From Aplectana chamaeleonis (Eukaryota; Nematoda; Chromadorea; Rhabditida; Cosmocercidae): a stretch of 64,000 nt of DNA. Position 1 is the first letter of the stretch, and every line of letters starts with the position of its first letter. The stretch is taken from NCBI GenBank assembly GCA_029168955.1, contig JAPDOI010000195.1, forward strand, positions 1,054,001 to 1,118,000. The letters run 5' to 3'. Positions 37,780-49,579 of this stretch are shown piece by piece. The position numbers and the translations under genes are program-made. A model generated the notes under the pieces. The model was not told the origin of the DNA, searched no databases, and was given only the letters and a program-made list of their open reading frames with translations.

Positions 37780-39130
37780 GTCATGAGTGAGTTAATATCG
37801 AGTGTGATACCCCCATGATCGGTGTGAACGTCGTTTATAGTTCCACCACGAAGCTTTAGACTTATATTATTGATTGGGCGACGCACTACTATCGATAATA
37901 CAGAATCGCGATTAGCCGTTCTGTTCGGCAGAGATAATAGGATTGTTCCTCGAACACACAGGGTGAGAGGCGCCTAAGAACATCTTGGCTAACTAACTCC
38001 GTCTCGCGCAGCGCTCTAGCGACGACACGAATGCAGCGGGTTTCTGTCGCGCCCGTCGCGTGTAGCAGCCGACCGGCTCCTAGACGCCTTCCAATCTGTG
38101 CATTCAACCAACAAGCCGTAGAAGTATTATTCGCGTAATTGTTACTTGTCACGGCTTTCCCAGGCGGAGCCATAAACAAAGCCTTAGCTTTGGCACTAGT
38201 CGTAATGGAAGTAAGTTATTAGAAAGGTAGCAGTCATATGTGAAGTATATGTACCAATCTGCCGGCGCAGTCCCTAGAGTCTTCTCTCTCTCTCCTCTTT
38301 CCTCAAAGATTCTGAGCGCTGCCCAATCCTCTATGTTATTCTATGAATTTTTTTCGTTCAGTTGGCTTTCATTCGTGAATAGCAGCCTGATATACTGGGA
38401 GCACACATGCTATGAGTGCAGTTTGAAGTCTGCATATGTCATGCTCAATGTCAATCAATTCCGAAAGTTGTTAATTTTACAGGGAGATGGGAGCGTTTGG
38501 GACTGAATGCATAAGTTTGTTTGAATTTTGGGAGCTCACGTAACATAGAAGCAAACAAAATGTTGAAGGTTCCTTCAGCCTTTTTGTTCTCATTAAAACG
38601 GTGCGTGAGTATTCTATGTTCTTTTCCTTATAATTTATTGCGTTGTTTAAGACATACGTCAGATATAAAAATACAATAAAGAAACAATAAGGATTCGCAT
38701 TAACCGCAGTGCTATTCGGAAAGAATCTTGGTTCTTGCCAAACGCTTGAATTGCTCGAAAAGTTGGGGAATCGGCCGTAGCCCGTGCCTTAAGGACACAT
38801 ATGCCGAACCCGCTCGACAAGTGAAGCTGAAGCCTCTAAGATCCAATCTTGGTTTTCTATAGGAAATTTTCACTGACTCACCCCGAGTCCGCGAAGGTGA
38901 CAAAGTGTAAAATTGCGAAACATCAACTTTCATCCTTGAAGTTAAATCATGGCTGATAAGCTCGCGGAATGTGTTGGCGTTCAAATCGGTTGCCAAAAGT
39001 ACCTACCACTAAGCCAGTAGGTATTCACCGAAATGAGTGGCCCATCGAATTAGGATCCGGCGAGTTAGTTGGCGAGATATTTTCGCTCAGGAATTCGTGT
39101 GACAGCTTTTTGCAGGGTGCTATGGTTGCT
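37780..39130. other. Intergenic DNA
   Basis: Frames under 100 codons; nothing recognised. Confidence 0.45.
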
Positions 39131-39136
39131 CGAGCG

Positions 39137-39775
39137 CTAGCGTCCAATCGTGCGGAAGAGTAAATATTTCTGGACTTGGACGCTGGGTCTACCACGGTCT
39201 CGAAAAATCGCTGTTGATATGTTGCTGGCAGCGTCGTTTTTTATCCTCAACTCAAGGAACATCAGCGGCTCCATTTGAGCTGCGCAGTGCTGGGTCAGAC
39301 CACCATCGAGCTCGGGAAATGCCTGCAGGCAATAATTTCTGATGTCGCGGTTCTCCGTTGCATTCGTCTCCAGGAGATGACGCCGATTCTGTGTTGCATG
39401 ACTCCTAAGGTAATGTTGGCAGAGTGTGCGACCGACAATCTTCGAAAAGGACCTTGTAAATGTATTGGACCACAAGGATCTAATTTCGAGTATTTGTTGT
39501 CGCTGTGCTGGATGATTGCGTGGCTAATGCTCTAATTCAACCAAAGCGCCGATACGCTCAGTAGTTGGTGCTTTCCACGATCGGTCTTGAAGACAACGAA
39601 ACTCCGCGAGCTTATCAGCCTCTGTGCACATGTACAGTCGGCATGGATCCAAATCATACTTTGCGTTCCCTATAGAAGGTTGGCGCAAACTCGGTGCCAT
39701 GCAATGACATAGGCGTACCGAGTTTGCGCCGACCTTCAATGGGAGAGCGCAAAGTACCCTCTTCATTGGCATCAT
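39137..39775 (-). pseudogene. Unrecognised 213-codon frame with one stop
   Basis: One minus-strand frame runs 39775 to 39137 with a single TAG near 39524. The second half is hydrophilic (LLETNATENRDI, FPELDGGLTQ). Composition and the lone stop suggest decayed coding sequence, perhaps a retroelement gag, but I cannot assign a family. The first 30 codons overlap the palindrome at 39640-39775, which weakens the case. Confidence 0.2.
39640..39775. repeat. Short palindromic element
   Basis: TTGCGTTCCCTATAGAAGG onward pairs with CCTTCAATGGGAGAGCGCAA; the central stem is GTTGGCGCAAACTCGGTG/CACCGAGTTTGCGCC-like. Related to the outer arms at 22672-22976. Confidence 0.7.
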
Positions 39776-39779
39776 TCGG

Positions 39780-41940
39780 GGCGCGAGCGGCGCGCGCGAC
39801 GCCTGGCTCTCCGTCTACCCTCCGCTCTCTTACTATCTCCGCTCCGCACCAGCTCGCGTAGGAACCATGTGAGTTCGCCGTTTTATAGCCTGTGCCATGC
39901 CTGTATACATTCTCTCCTATATTTTCCTTAGCATCTTGTCTGTCTATTCCTTCCGCAGTCTTGAATTATCCTCGGCGAGAGTATTCGCGTTTCGTAGCAC
40001 CATTATCCAATCAGGCCTGCCTCCGATTCCATTTTCACGACGTTGCTCTGATTTATTTTTATAATGACGATTCGTGGTAACAAAATATAGCAATTTTTGT
40101 ATTCTTTTTACCGTTTACCGTTTCCCTTTACATATTGCGGCCTGTTGGTGTGAAGGTCCTCTTTTAGAAAATGATAATTCGGAAAAAGTAGATCCATTTA
40201 CTGCTTATTCTTCTTATTTGTCAGCAAACCGACCAAACTTTTGACAACGAAGAAACGGTTTTTCCTGGAGATAATGCAGACAAAGTGCAAATTTTAAAAA
40301 TAAAAAAATACTAGTCGACAAAATTTCCTTCTTCAACTACTCGTTTTGAAATTTATTAATCAGGCTAAACATCAATGAAAAGGGACAGTACAGTGCCGCC
40401 CAAGCGTTTTGAGGCGTTTTATTGCGCTCATAAGGCGTCGCGTCGCCATAATTTACTTCACAAATTACGAAATGAGTTTTTCTCATAGTTTTCGTGTTCC
40501 TCTCAACGAAACGAATGCAATGGTACCTGTCAAGAGACTTTTCGACTCCGGTATCCTGTCGAAAAATGTGTGATTCCTTCTAAAATTCACGTCAATCACA
40601 GGTCAAAACATGACAGATTTCTGCTATCCTAACCGTCTGATCAGTTCATAATTAGGGATTTTGTGGAAAAAAAGGGAAATATGCAATTTTCGACGAACTC
40701 CTGTAGTTGAAGCTATTATTTTGTATCACTGTCGTATAGGACTCAATGAAAGCAATCCAGAATTGACTTCAAAATTGAAATCGGACCACTTTGAAGCAAG
40801 TCATGGCGATGCGGCGCTTTGCGAGCGCAAAAAACGCTGCAAAACGTTTTTTTGCAGAAAATTTGCGCGGCACTGCAGGTTAATGAGAAAGGGGCAAGGT
40901 TTTCGCTCACTTGTTCCCATCCAGGTTAATTTGTGAGTAAAATCTGACTCATTACAACATGCTTTTATTTTTGAGAGGAATTTTTTGCTTTAATACAGCT
41001 AATTTTTAGGTCTTTGATGATTCTTCGTAATCTTAAAATAATCTTCCTAAACTTATCTATAATTCTAACACATATTCGGGGAAACTTATGCAGTATATCA
41101 AAGCCGGCCAGTTTTATACGGTTTGATTTTACAGATGTAATTCAAATGCATTTTGCATTTGAGAAATTTAAGTTATCATCCTCGCTGAAAATCACATTTG
41201 ATTCAAACAAGCAGCAACTAGGCCAACCTGTAAATAATCACAGAGCGCGTGGTCCTAAAATTGTGTTCCTATATAGGTTTGGTCTTTTGAAAATTGGTGT
41301 AGAGCATGAAAAGGCGGACTCGTGGGTCGGTCATCTTCCATATGGGAAAAATTGTATTGTGGCAGCAGAGAGACGATAGTGGCGCAAAGTTCCAGGACAT
41401 ATAACGGTCCTTGGACCGTTTTTATCTACGTATGAATGATTTTAATTCACTAAAAGGGCTATATGAAAATAACTATATAAAAGAAGGAGAAATGCCGTAT
41501 GGGTACATATGTGAGTGCACGATGCATTTCATTGCCAACTGTTTCCTTTCTCGTCCTATGCTACTACTTTGTTTTTGCTTAAAAGCACAGTACACCCTCA
41601 GATATGAATTTTGAGATTTTCGTGCAATTGTGTGGAAGACTCCATAATAACACGTGCCAAATGCGAGATCTCAATTCCTTCAAATAAGCGAGATATAAGC
41701 CACCACCACAGGCCCGACCCCCTCAAACCACCACCCCAGGCCCGGCCCGCTTTCTGAATTTCGATCTCAATAGCGGCTAAATGGATGGATGATTTCTCAA
41801 CATGTCGTCGTTCTTCAGTCCATTGCCGGTCTATCTCCTCATCCTGTTTTGCTCTCCTGCAGCGAATGCAGATGAAGAGAAATACAGGCCTGAGACAACT
41901 CGTCCACCAATTTTTCACCCTCAAAGTCTAGGCTTCTTTG
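39780..41940. other. Intergenic DNA with two unrecognised frames
   Basis: Plus frames 40661-40936 (91 codons) and 41014-41379 (121 codons, starting MMILRNLKIIFLNL, weakly hydrophobic) show no known domain. A C-rich direct repeat (CCACCACAGGCCC / CCACCCCAGGCCC) lies near 41700-41750. Confidence 0.25.
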
Positions 41941-41944
41941 AAGA

Positions 41945-42064
41945 GCCATAACTCTGTTCAAAGGGGGTTTTGGACGATTTCAGAAGTAAAATTGTGATCA
42001 GAGAGTGGCTCTCTCCAAGATAAGCATGAAATCTGAAAAATAATTTTCTGGTTGTCCTGTGCCT
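41945..42064. repeat. MITE-related fragment
   Basis: Homologous to 1278-1395 (GTGATCAGAGAGTGGCT, AAATAATTT, GTCCTGT). It ends in GCCT before the TTAA shared with the next element. Confidence 0.6.
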
Positions 42065-42445
42065 TTAAAGGCAGTGTTCACGATGAAAATCGTTTGTTTT
42101 TCATTTCCACCTATCTTGAAATCAGTACCATGCTGATTCCAATGATGTCTCTGGAATCGTGCTATACCTTCTGGCAACGGAGTTATGGTCCCTCAAAAGT
42201 TGAGCTAAGGAAGTATGGTGGACGAGTTTTCCGAATCTTGTAACTTCCGTATTTTGCAGCCGATGTGTGCGAGCCGACCTGAGTAAAGAGAGAAGTTGAG
42301 AATGAAGGTAAGAACGGGACTTTTGATCGGAAACCATCGCTCATCTCACGATCTCGAGTGTACCATTGCTCACGTCGTGGGGCGGAAAGGGGCCGGACTT
42401 GCCCAAAGCGGCGGGGTTTGCCCACTTTTTTAAGTCGTTTTACGC
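42065..42445 (+). mobile_element. TTAA-type MITE, right end lost
   Basis: TTAA then AGGCAGTGTTCACGATGA. The body matches 52472-52956 up to about 42445, where similarity stops. The right terminus is missing. Confidence 0.8.
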
Positions 42446-42449
42446 CTTA

Positions 42450-43284
42450 CCTTATGCTTATGAAGGATCTTTCTCCTGCTCCAGTGATTTCATTAGAGGT
42501 GAATTATTTTCACTAGCACCAGTTAGGTGAATGGATTGATCTACTCATACTTGCTGGGTAATAATACTATGCCTTTGATTCCTTACTCGCACACTTTCAA
42601 TGCCCTAAAACGGGGTGATTACGGTATATCTTCTGTAAATTTATTCGTGACTAATAGGATGAACAATTTTCCAGGCCCGGCAAAGAAGCCATCCCATTTT
42701 TCACCAACGGGTGACTTCGCTGACTTTTCGCCCCACTCCATTCATTAATTGTCACGCTGAGCCCGTTCACGAGCACACTAGCACTCTCGTTTTCGTGCTT
42801 ATGACTGCTGCCCTTTTCGTTGCATGCCAACTATGAATATTTCAGAAGGCCTAATCGTTATCTACCGATTTGTTTCTGCAAGTGAAAAAGTCCGTCACTT
42901 CAGTAAGCGTCTGTTGTGTTGGATATTCTGTTCTTGACAAATGCTGTGGCTTCTGTTTATGCTGGCTTCCACTTCTAAGGCATGTTTTGCGCTAAAGAAA
43001 GCCTGCCGTGGAGCTCATAGAAATAAACTGCGTCTCAGTCTCTGTCACCCGATCCTTCCGCATTAAATGGAGAAGTCGAGGGTGTTTATTTGTTGCCGTG
43101 GTATTCGGCTCATTTTAGCTCGGACAAGCATCATTGGGACCTCAGGTAGATTAGTTATGAGAGTTCCAATCCAAGAATCGCTTGAACGGGGCGTTGCTTG
43201 GGTCGAAACATTCTCAGTGACCAAAAATGAATTTCATCTACGAGGTTGAACTGTGCCTACGGAGGCAATGTTAACTTTGAATCG
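42450..43284. other. Intergenic DNA
   Basis: Frames under 75 codons; nothing recognised. Confidence 0.45.
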
Positions 43285-43307
43285 CTCCCGCCGCGAAGCG
43301 GCGGGAG
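43285..43307. repeat. 10-bp GC-rich hairpin with GAA loop
   Basis: CTCCCGCCGC, GAA, GCGGCGGGAG: a perfect stem with the same GCGAAGC core as the satellite at 8258-11890. Confidence 0.85.
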
Positions 43308-43532
43308 AGGTTTGGTTTTGCCCGGCACTTGTGATCACTTCGAATTTGGTAAAGTATTAATAAAACCTGTAAAACAAAATTTCTAGAGATTTCCTTTTGG
43401 ATATAAGTGAGAGAGTCTAGAAGACACCCGCTGACAAAAATTGAGCCAAATCGATTGAAAATTATCAAAGTTAGATCGGCGGAAGCTTAGCTAAAATTCG
43501 CGTTTTTTCTTGTAACGCGTCCCTCGTGTCCT

Positions 43533-43622
43533 GTTCCTCGTTCCTCGTTCCTCGTTCCTCGTTCCTCGTTCCTCGTTCCTCGTTCCTCGTTCCTCGCTCC
43601 TCGCTCCTCGTTCCTCGTTCCT
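43533..43622. repeat. Heptamer tandem repeat (GTTCCTC)n
   Basis: About 13 copies, two with a T-to-C change. Strong purine/pyrimidine strand asymmetry. Confidence 0.95.
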
Positions 43623-43812
43623 GCCACTAGCCACTGCCAGTGGTCGCAGGCGATCAGTTGGGCAGGTAGGTAAGTTGGTATGTGGACAGATATGATTACT
43701 TACTCACTTACTTTAACATTAACTAGTTCACCTTTTACTACTTATCGTATCAAGTGATACTATCAGTTGGTAGACCAAATCGCTTAAACACGTCGTAGGC
43801 TGTACTTTTCAA

Positions 43813-45000
43813 TACATAGGGCATCTGATGACGTCATCAGGGTGTCATGTAAAGTACATAGGGCATTTGATGACGTCATCAGGGTGACATCTAAAGTACA
43901 TAGGGCATCTGATGACGTCATCAGGGTGTCATGTAAAGTACATAGGGCATCTGATGACGACATCAGGGTGTCAAGTAAAGTACATAGGGCATCTGATGAC
44001 GTCATCAGGGTGTCATGTAAAGTACATAGGGCATCTGATGACGTCATCAGGATGTCATGTAAAGTACATAGGGCATCTGATGACGTCATCAGGGTGACAT
44101 CTAAAGTACATAGGGCATCTGTTGACGTGATCAGGGTGTCATGCAAAGTACATAGGGCATCTGATGACGTCATCAGGGTGTCATGTAAAGTACATAGGGC
44201 ATCTGATGACGTCATCAGGGTGTCATGTAAAGTACATAGGGCATTTGATGACGCCATTAGGGTGTCATGTAAAGTACATAGGGCATTTGATGACGTCATC
44301 AGGGTGTCATGTAAAGTACATAGGGCATCTGATGACGTCATCAGGGTGTCATGTAAAGTACATAGGGCATCTGATGACGTCATCAGGGTGTCATGTAAAG
44401 TACATAGGGCATCTGATGACGTCATCAGGGTGTCATGTAAAGTACATAGGGCATTTGATGAAGTCATCAGGATGTCACGTAAAATACATGGGGCATCTGA
44501 TGACGTCATCAGGGTGTCATGTAAAGTACATGGGGCATCTGATGACGTCATCAGGGTGTCATGTAAAGTGCATAGGGCATCTGATGACGTCATCAGGGTG
44601 TCATGTAAAGTACATAGGGCATCTGATGACGTCATCAGGGTGACGTCTAAAGTACATAGGGCATCTGATGACGTCATCAGGGTGACGTCTAAAGTACATA
44701 GGGCATCTGATGACGTCATCAGGGTGACGTCTAAAGTACATAGGGCATCTGATGACGTCATCAGGGTGTCATGTAAAGTACATAGGGCATCTGATGACGT
44801 CATCAGGGTGACGTCTAAAGTACATAGGGCATCTGATGACGTCATCAGGGTGACGTCTAAAGTACATAGGGCATCTGATGACGTCATCAGGGTGTCATGT
44901 AAAGTACATAGGGCATCTGATGACGTCATCAGGACGTTGTGACAAGGTGGTGCCAAGTGCATAGGGCATCTGCTGACGTCATCACGACGTCGTGGAAAGT
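43813..45000. repeat. 42-bp satellite with a CRE palindrome in each unit
   Basis: Twenty-seven regular units plus one diverged unit (starting 44963). Consensus: GGGCATCTGATGACGTCATC, AGGGTG, then TCATGTAAAGTACATA. The palindrome CTGATGACGTCATCAG holds the full CRE TGACGTCA in 24 of 28 units by my count (changed in units 4, 8, 11 and 16). Two variants of the linker alternate in blocks (TCATGT and GACGTCT). The period is divisible by three, so a 392-codon minus frame and a 366-codon plus frame exist; they are not evidence for a gene. Confidence 0.95.
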
Positions 45001-45126
45001 GAGTAACGCTTCATTTGTAGCGTGCGCAACAAGTTTGTTGCTTACTGATTATTATAGCAATCCATGCTATTTGACAAATATTGAAGATTTTTCAGGGATT
45101 TTACTCCGTATTATCAATAAAAATTG

Positions 45127-46200
45127 AACAATTCTATCAAAAAGGGGTCTTCCAAGCGAAAGAGGTTTGTTTGGCGTTAGAAACGTTCCAAAAAAAATCT
45201 AACAATAGGTAAGTAGATTGAGGAGAGTCTACAAAAAGTGAACAATATTCTCTTAGAGTAATTTTATTGATGAACACTTCTTAACAGCGGAAACAAACCG
45301 TTGTGGCATTTTACGATGATGAGTTTAGTGTCTTTCGGAAAAAGGACTTCTATTCGTTTGAAGGCAGGGTTCGCAATAAAAACGAATTCTGAGCTCTCTT
45401 CATGAGAATGTAGATTTGGTCATCACAAAAGTAAAAATGAGTGAAAAAAACCGGAAATTTGCGGGAAAAAACGCTCAAAAACAAGGAATAACGGCTAATT
45501 ACCGGTGTCGGCCGGCCCCCTAATTAACGCGATTTTCCTTAATGCTTGCTTATCTGACATTTATTTTGCTGTTAAAGTAATCAGTAGTCTTCACAAATGT
45601 TCAGGAATTACTTTAGAAGCAAAATAAAAGTTGACAAAACAGGCTTTTACCCAAATCTCGATAATTGGGGGCGGGAGGACACCAAGCCATAACTTTCTCC
45701 TGAGCGTCTTTTATCCAATTTTTACTCATTTTTACTTTTGTGATGGCCAGATCTACTTTTCTATGGTGATAGCAAAACAACCGATTTTATCGAGAACCCT
45801 GCCTTTAACGAGATTTTGCGGGATTACTCTTGCTTAATGCTGTATTTCTATTTTATAGTTTTGCTTCCCCTTACAGCAACACCTAACCGTCTGTCTTAGT
45901 CTTTGCGACATCATCTTCTATTCTGATGGTAAGAGTTAGGTTTACATGCACATACGTTTAAACGGTTCTCGCGTAATCAAGACCATTTTTGGAACCACAG
46001 AGTGCTTCCGTGTAGAACACCGCAACGGTTTGTTTTCGCTGCTAAGAAGTGCTCACCAGGAAAATTACTCTCAGAGAATATTGTTCACTTTTTGTAGACT
46101 CTCCTCAATCTACTTACCTATTGTTCCCTTTTTGTTGGAACGTTTCTGACGCCAACCAATCCTCTTTCGCTTGGAAGAACTCTTTTTGATAGAATAGTCT
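45127..46200. repeat. Foldback element with ~180-bp arms
   Basis: Left arm (45127-45310) and right arm (46015-46200) are inverted repeats at about 90 percent; for example GGTAAGTAGATTGAGGAGAG and CTCTCCTCAATCTACTTACC. A TTAA-type MITE (45362-45804) is nested between them. Confidence 0.88.
45358..45808. mobile_element. TTAA-type MITE, GCAGGGTTC subfamily
   Basis: Termini AGGCAGGGTTCGCAATAAAA and TTTTATCGAGAACCCTGCCT; right flank TTAA (45805-45808), left flank TTGA, probably a mutated TTAA. It resembles 47765-48146 but with a different body from the CAGTGTTC family. Confidence 0.8.
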
Positions 46201-46462
46201 TTAATTTTCCCTGTCAAAATCACGACGCTGAAAAATCGAGAAAAAATGGACTAGAAGTGGCCCAATAATGCCCCAAATTTGGAACACCTTTCACTCGCCA
46301 CACTCCTTTTGCATAAAACCCGTAGAATAGGAGGTGTGGCTAGGAGACGGTATACCAAATGCGAAGCCTCATTTGGCCATTCCAAACAAGTTTCATCCAG
46401 GTTTTTTCGAGTTTTGGTTGTGAGAGGTTATTCAATTGCCTATTTCTCCCAAAAAAATCATA

Positions 46463-46918
46463 TTAAAGGCAGCGTTCACGATGATCATCCTCGTTGACTT
46501 TCCACAGTGTAATGATAGGCGAGAAGGATTCTAGGCTCCCAGCGTCGAAAGAACGGTAGAAAACCAGCCAGGGGCGGCAAAATAACGGCTGCAAACAAGC
46601 GTTTTGGTGCCCCAGACCCGCCTAGTACCCCAGAGCCGCCCCCTCGAAATGAACAAATGAAGGCTCAGATTACAGGAATGATCAAGTCAAAGAAGTGCTG
46701 ATAAGTGAGCTGATCGCTTCATTGCGCTGATAGGTATCATCCTTCTAGCGGTCAATTCCTCCACGCTCAGAAATCAACGTAAACAAGAGAGGGCCGATTT
46801 TGGCACAAAAACGTGTCTTTCGTGTACTTTCTAAGCATGTCTTGCTATATAGGGCACCAGACCTTCCGTAAACCGTGGAGATATCGGAAAAGAAATTTAT
46901 CGTGAACACTGCCTTTAA
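46463..46918. mobile_element. TTAA-type MITE, left of a tandem pair
   Basis: TTAA (46463-46466), AGGCAGCGTTCACGATGA ... TATCGTGAACACTGCCT, TTAA (46915-46918). The body differs from the next element. Confidence 0.85.
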
Positions 46919-47419
46919 AGGCAGTGTTCACGATATGTTCACGATAGAAATCGTTTTTCTGTTTTTCCGCCTATCTTGAAAACGGCCCCATGCTGATTCC
47001 AATGATATCTCTGAAATCGCACAAGACCTTCAGGAAACGGAGTTATGGTCCCTCAGAAATTGAGCTAAAGAAACATGGTGGGCGAGTTGCCCGAGGCTTG
47101 TAACTTCCGTCTTTTGCAGCCGATGTATACGAGCTGACCTGAGGAAAGAGAGAAGTTGAGATTGAAGGGAAGAACGTAGCTAATGATATGAAGTCATCGC
47201 TCATCTCACGATCTTGATCATTCGTTTGTTCACGTCGGTGGGCGTGTGTTGCGCTTTTCGGGTATGCCTTGCTCTCGAGGTGGCAACTTCGGGCTCTTTC
47301 GGAGCTTTTCCTGGCTCGTTTTCATGCGTTCTTTCGACGTCAACGTTACAGCGGGCTCCCCCACTACCCATTCCTAGTGGGAAGTGATACACATTTTTTA
47401 TCGTGAACACTGCCTTTAA
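46915..47419. mobile_element. TTAA-type MITE, right of a tandem pair
   Basis: Begins in the same TTAA that closes the previous element, then AGGCAGTGTTCACGATATG; ends ATCGTGAACACTGCCT and TTAA (47416-47419). First 250 bp match 42065-42330. Confidence 0.88.
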
Positions 47420-47439
47420 GTTGTAATCGTGAAGGCTGC

Positions 47440-47760
47440 CTAGCATGTACGCTTACGAGAGTGGTTGAGATATGAACCTCAATTGGGTCGTACGATTCCC
47501 GGTAGAACGCCCATGTCGTTGGAAGTGTCAAGAATCAATCAAAATGACCTATTTGAGCTCACTTAGCTAGAAAAACATGCGAAGTCGTCCACTTTCTTTA
47601 CAGATTCCGCCCTTCAATACAAACTCGTCCAAATTTATTGCTCTGTTACGGTGACTTTGGCTAGTTTTTGATGCTTCAAACAACATTGACGTTCTAGATC
47701 GGATCGTAAAAGGCTACTGGCTTTACTATCTCGACCATGTTGTAGCTAGTTTCGCTATTC
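47440..47760. repeat. Decayed copy of the 25633-26129 MITE
   Basis: Shared internal blocks (CGTTGGAAGTGTCAA, ATACAAACTCGTCCA, GGTGACTTTGGCTAG); termini not preserved. Confidence 0.6.
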
Positions 47761-48150
47761 TTAAAGTAGGGTTCGCCATAAAAACGGCTGTTGAGTTCTC
47801 TTCATGAGAAAGTCTGGTCATAAAAAAAATGAAAATAAGTGAAAATCCGCGGAAGAAACGAGTTAGAATGGCTAATTGGTAGATGTCGGCCTGCCCCAAT
47901 CATCGAAATTCCTACAAATACTTGTTTTGCCGTCTTTTACATTGCTCTAAAAGCAGTTAGTTGCCTCTGAAAGTAGTCAGCAACTATGTTTTCTAAGAGC
48001 AAAATAATTGGGGGCGGGCCTACACCCAGCTTTTAATGTTCCTGTGCGGCTTTTCTCTTATTTTCCTCTTATTTTAACTTTTGTGATGGACAGATATACC
48101 CTCTCATGAGGATAGCAGAACAACAGTTTTTACCGCGAGTTCTGCATTAA
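47761..48150. mobile_element. TTAA-type MITE, GCAGGGTTC subfamily, second copy
   Basis: TTAA (47761-47764), AGTAGGGTTCGCCATAAAAA ... TTTTTACCGCGAGTTCTGC, TTAA (48147-48150). The body parallels 45362-45804. Confidence 0.8.
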
Positions 48151-48154
48151 ACCG

Positions 48155-48916
48155 AGCTTGTACGTAGCGGTGTAACTCGTCCGGTTCGGCTCCAATCTAG
48201 AAACAACCCATATTACCTCATTTACCCCACGTTATCGTCGGTTTTCTTATCAGTTAGTGCAGCCATTCTGTGATGAGGGTAAAGCCCCAGAAGCTTTTCT
48301 CATAAAACATCTGCACGACCTTTGCTCTACGGAATAGAGCGAAGTTTGCTCATGAGTCTGTCTAAGGTCCCCAAAGTGAGATCTATGTATGTAGCCGTTT
48401 TGATTGTTTACTTTGGCGTCCTTTCCAGGGTAAGAAAGCAACGTCGTTAGCACTAAAAACCACAAGTAACCCAGTTCGTTGATTGAGTTGCCTGAGTCTT
48501 TCAGAATTCATCCTATCCTCTGAGAATTCTGCCCTGTTCGATGTCCTGCAGCTACTCCGAGAGCATGACGTACACTATTGATACAATTCGTGTGCCACTG
48601 AGAGTGCAAATAATTTTTTCATAGTTGAGTGATTCCATATTGGAGGTTTTGCTCTCCTTGAATATTCTATTCGAACGCTATCATTTGGTTCTCTATCCTT
48701 CTTCCGTAGCGCCGTTGATGAAGCCGAACCTGGCAGATGTTAGGTTTTTCGTAATTCATTTAAATATCGTACATATAAGACCATACTTATTTCACAAATT
48801 TATTTTTTCAAATCGGGAACTAGAACAAGCCGCATCGATTTAATACATTTATTTATTTACTTTACGCCGTTGCCGGCGTGCTCAAAAACTACAAAACAGT
48901 AAGGAAAAAACATGGA
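48155..48916. other. Intergenic DNA
   Basis: No frame above 75 codons recognised. Confidence 0.45.
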
Positions 48917-48974
48917 AATGATTACAAAAACAAACAAAAACTTAGCGCAACGCTTCAACAGCCGATCACAAGAC
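48917..48974 (+). repeat. 58-bp direct repeat, copy 1 (source)
   Basis: Identical over 58 bases to 49479-49536. Confidence 0.95.
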
Positions 48975-49448
48975 CAATGTTCTGATTAGAGAATAATCTA
49001 AAAGGCGACAGTACCTAAAGTTAGGAGCCATTACAGGTTGTGGGGCAGTCAGGAACAAAAAACCGAAGTAGTGCTAAAGGCCTGGAACCGATCAGTATTA
49101 CCATTACGCGAAATAAATTTATAGCAATTCATATACTATTCGAGTAACTGAGTAAAATCGATGGCAATCATATTTTGATTCATCGTTCCGATATAGGCCC
49201 CGGTCAATGATAGCTCTGCTGCATAATGCTGTTTGTGGGAGAGCTTTGAACCTTAGTGGTAACAGGTAGCCGTCATTGCATTCTGCTGGGAGGGAAAGGG
49301 TAGGGCTCGACGATGACTGATGCTGAGCCATGCAAGTAAAACTCGCAAATCTTTTTCCTCTCCTTCAATCTTTCAATCTTTTCCTCTGTCAAGTGAGTGC
49401 GTCACTTGCGACGTATAACAAAATGAATAAAAGAAAAGAATATTAAGG

Positions 49449-49578
49449 ATGGCAGTGTGCCACCAGCCCTGGTATTAGAATGATTACAAAAACAAACAAA
49501 AACTTAGCGCAACGCTTCAACAGCCGATCACAAGACTTTTCTTTTATTGGAATACCAGGGCTGGCGGCACACTACCAT
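49449..49578. repeat. 130-bp palindromic element whose loop is the 58-bp repeat
   Basis: Arms 49449-49476 and 49551-49578 (CCAGCCCTGGTATT against AATACCAGGGCTGG). The loop contains an exact copy of 48917-48974. Confidence 0.9.
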
Positions 49579-49579
49579 T

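Noticed and set aside
43784..44962. Long open frames (392 codons minus, 366 plus) with 14-residue repeats
   Set aside because: They follow from a stop-free 42-bp satellite unit, are open on both strands, and lack any start context or non-repeat extension.
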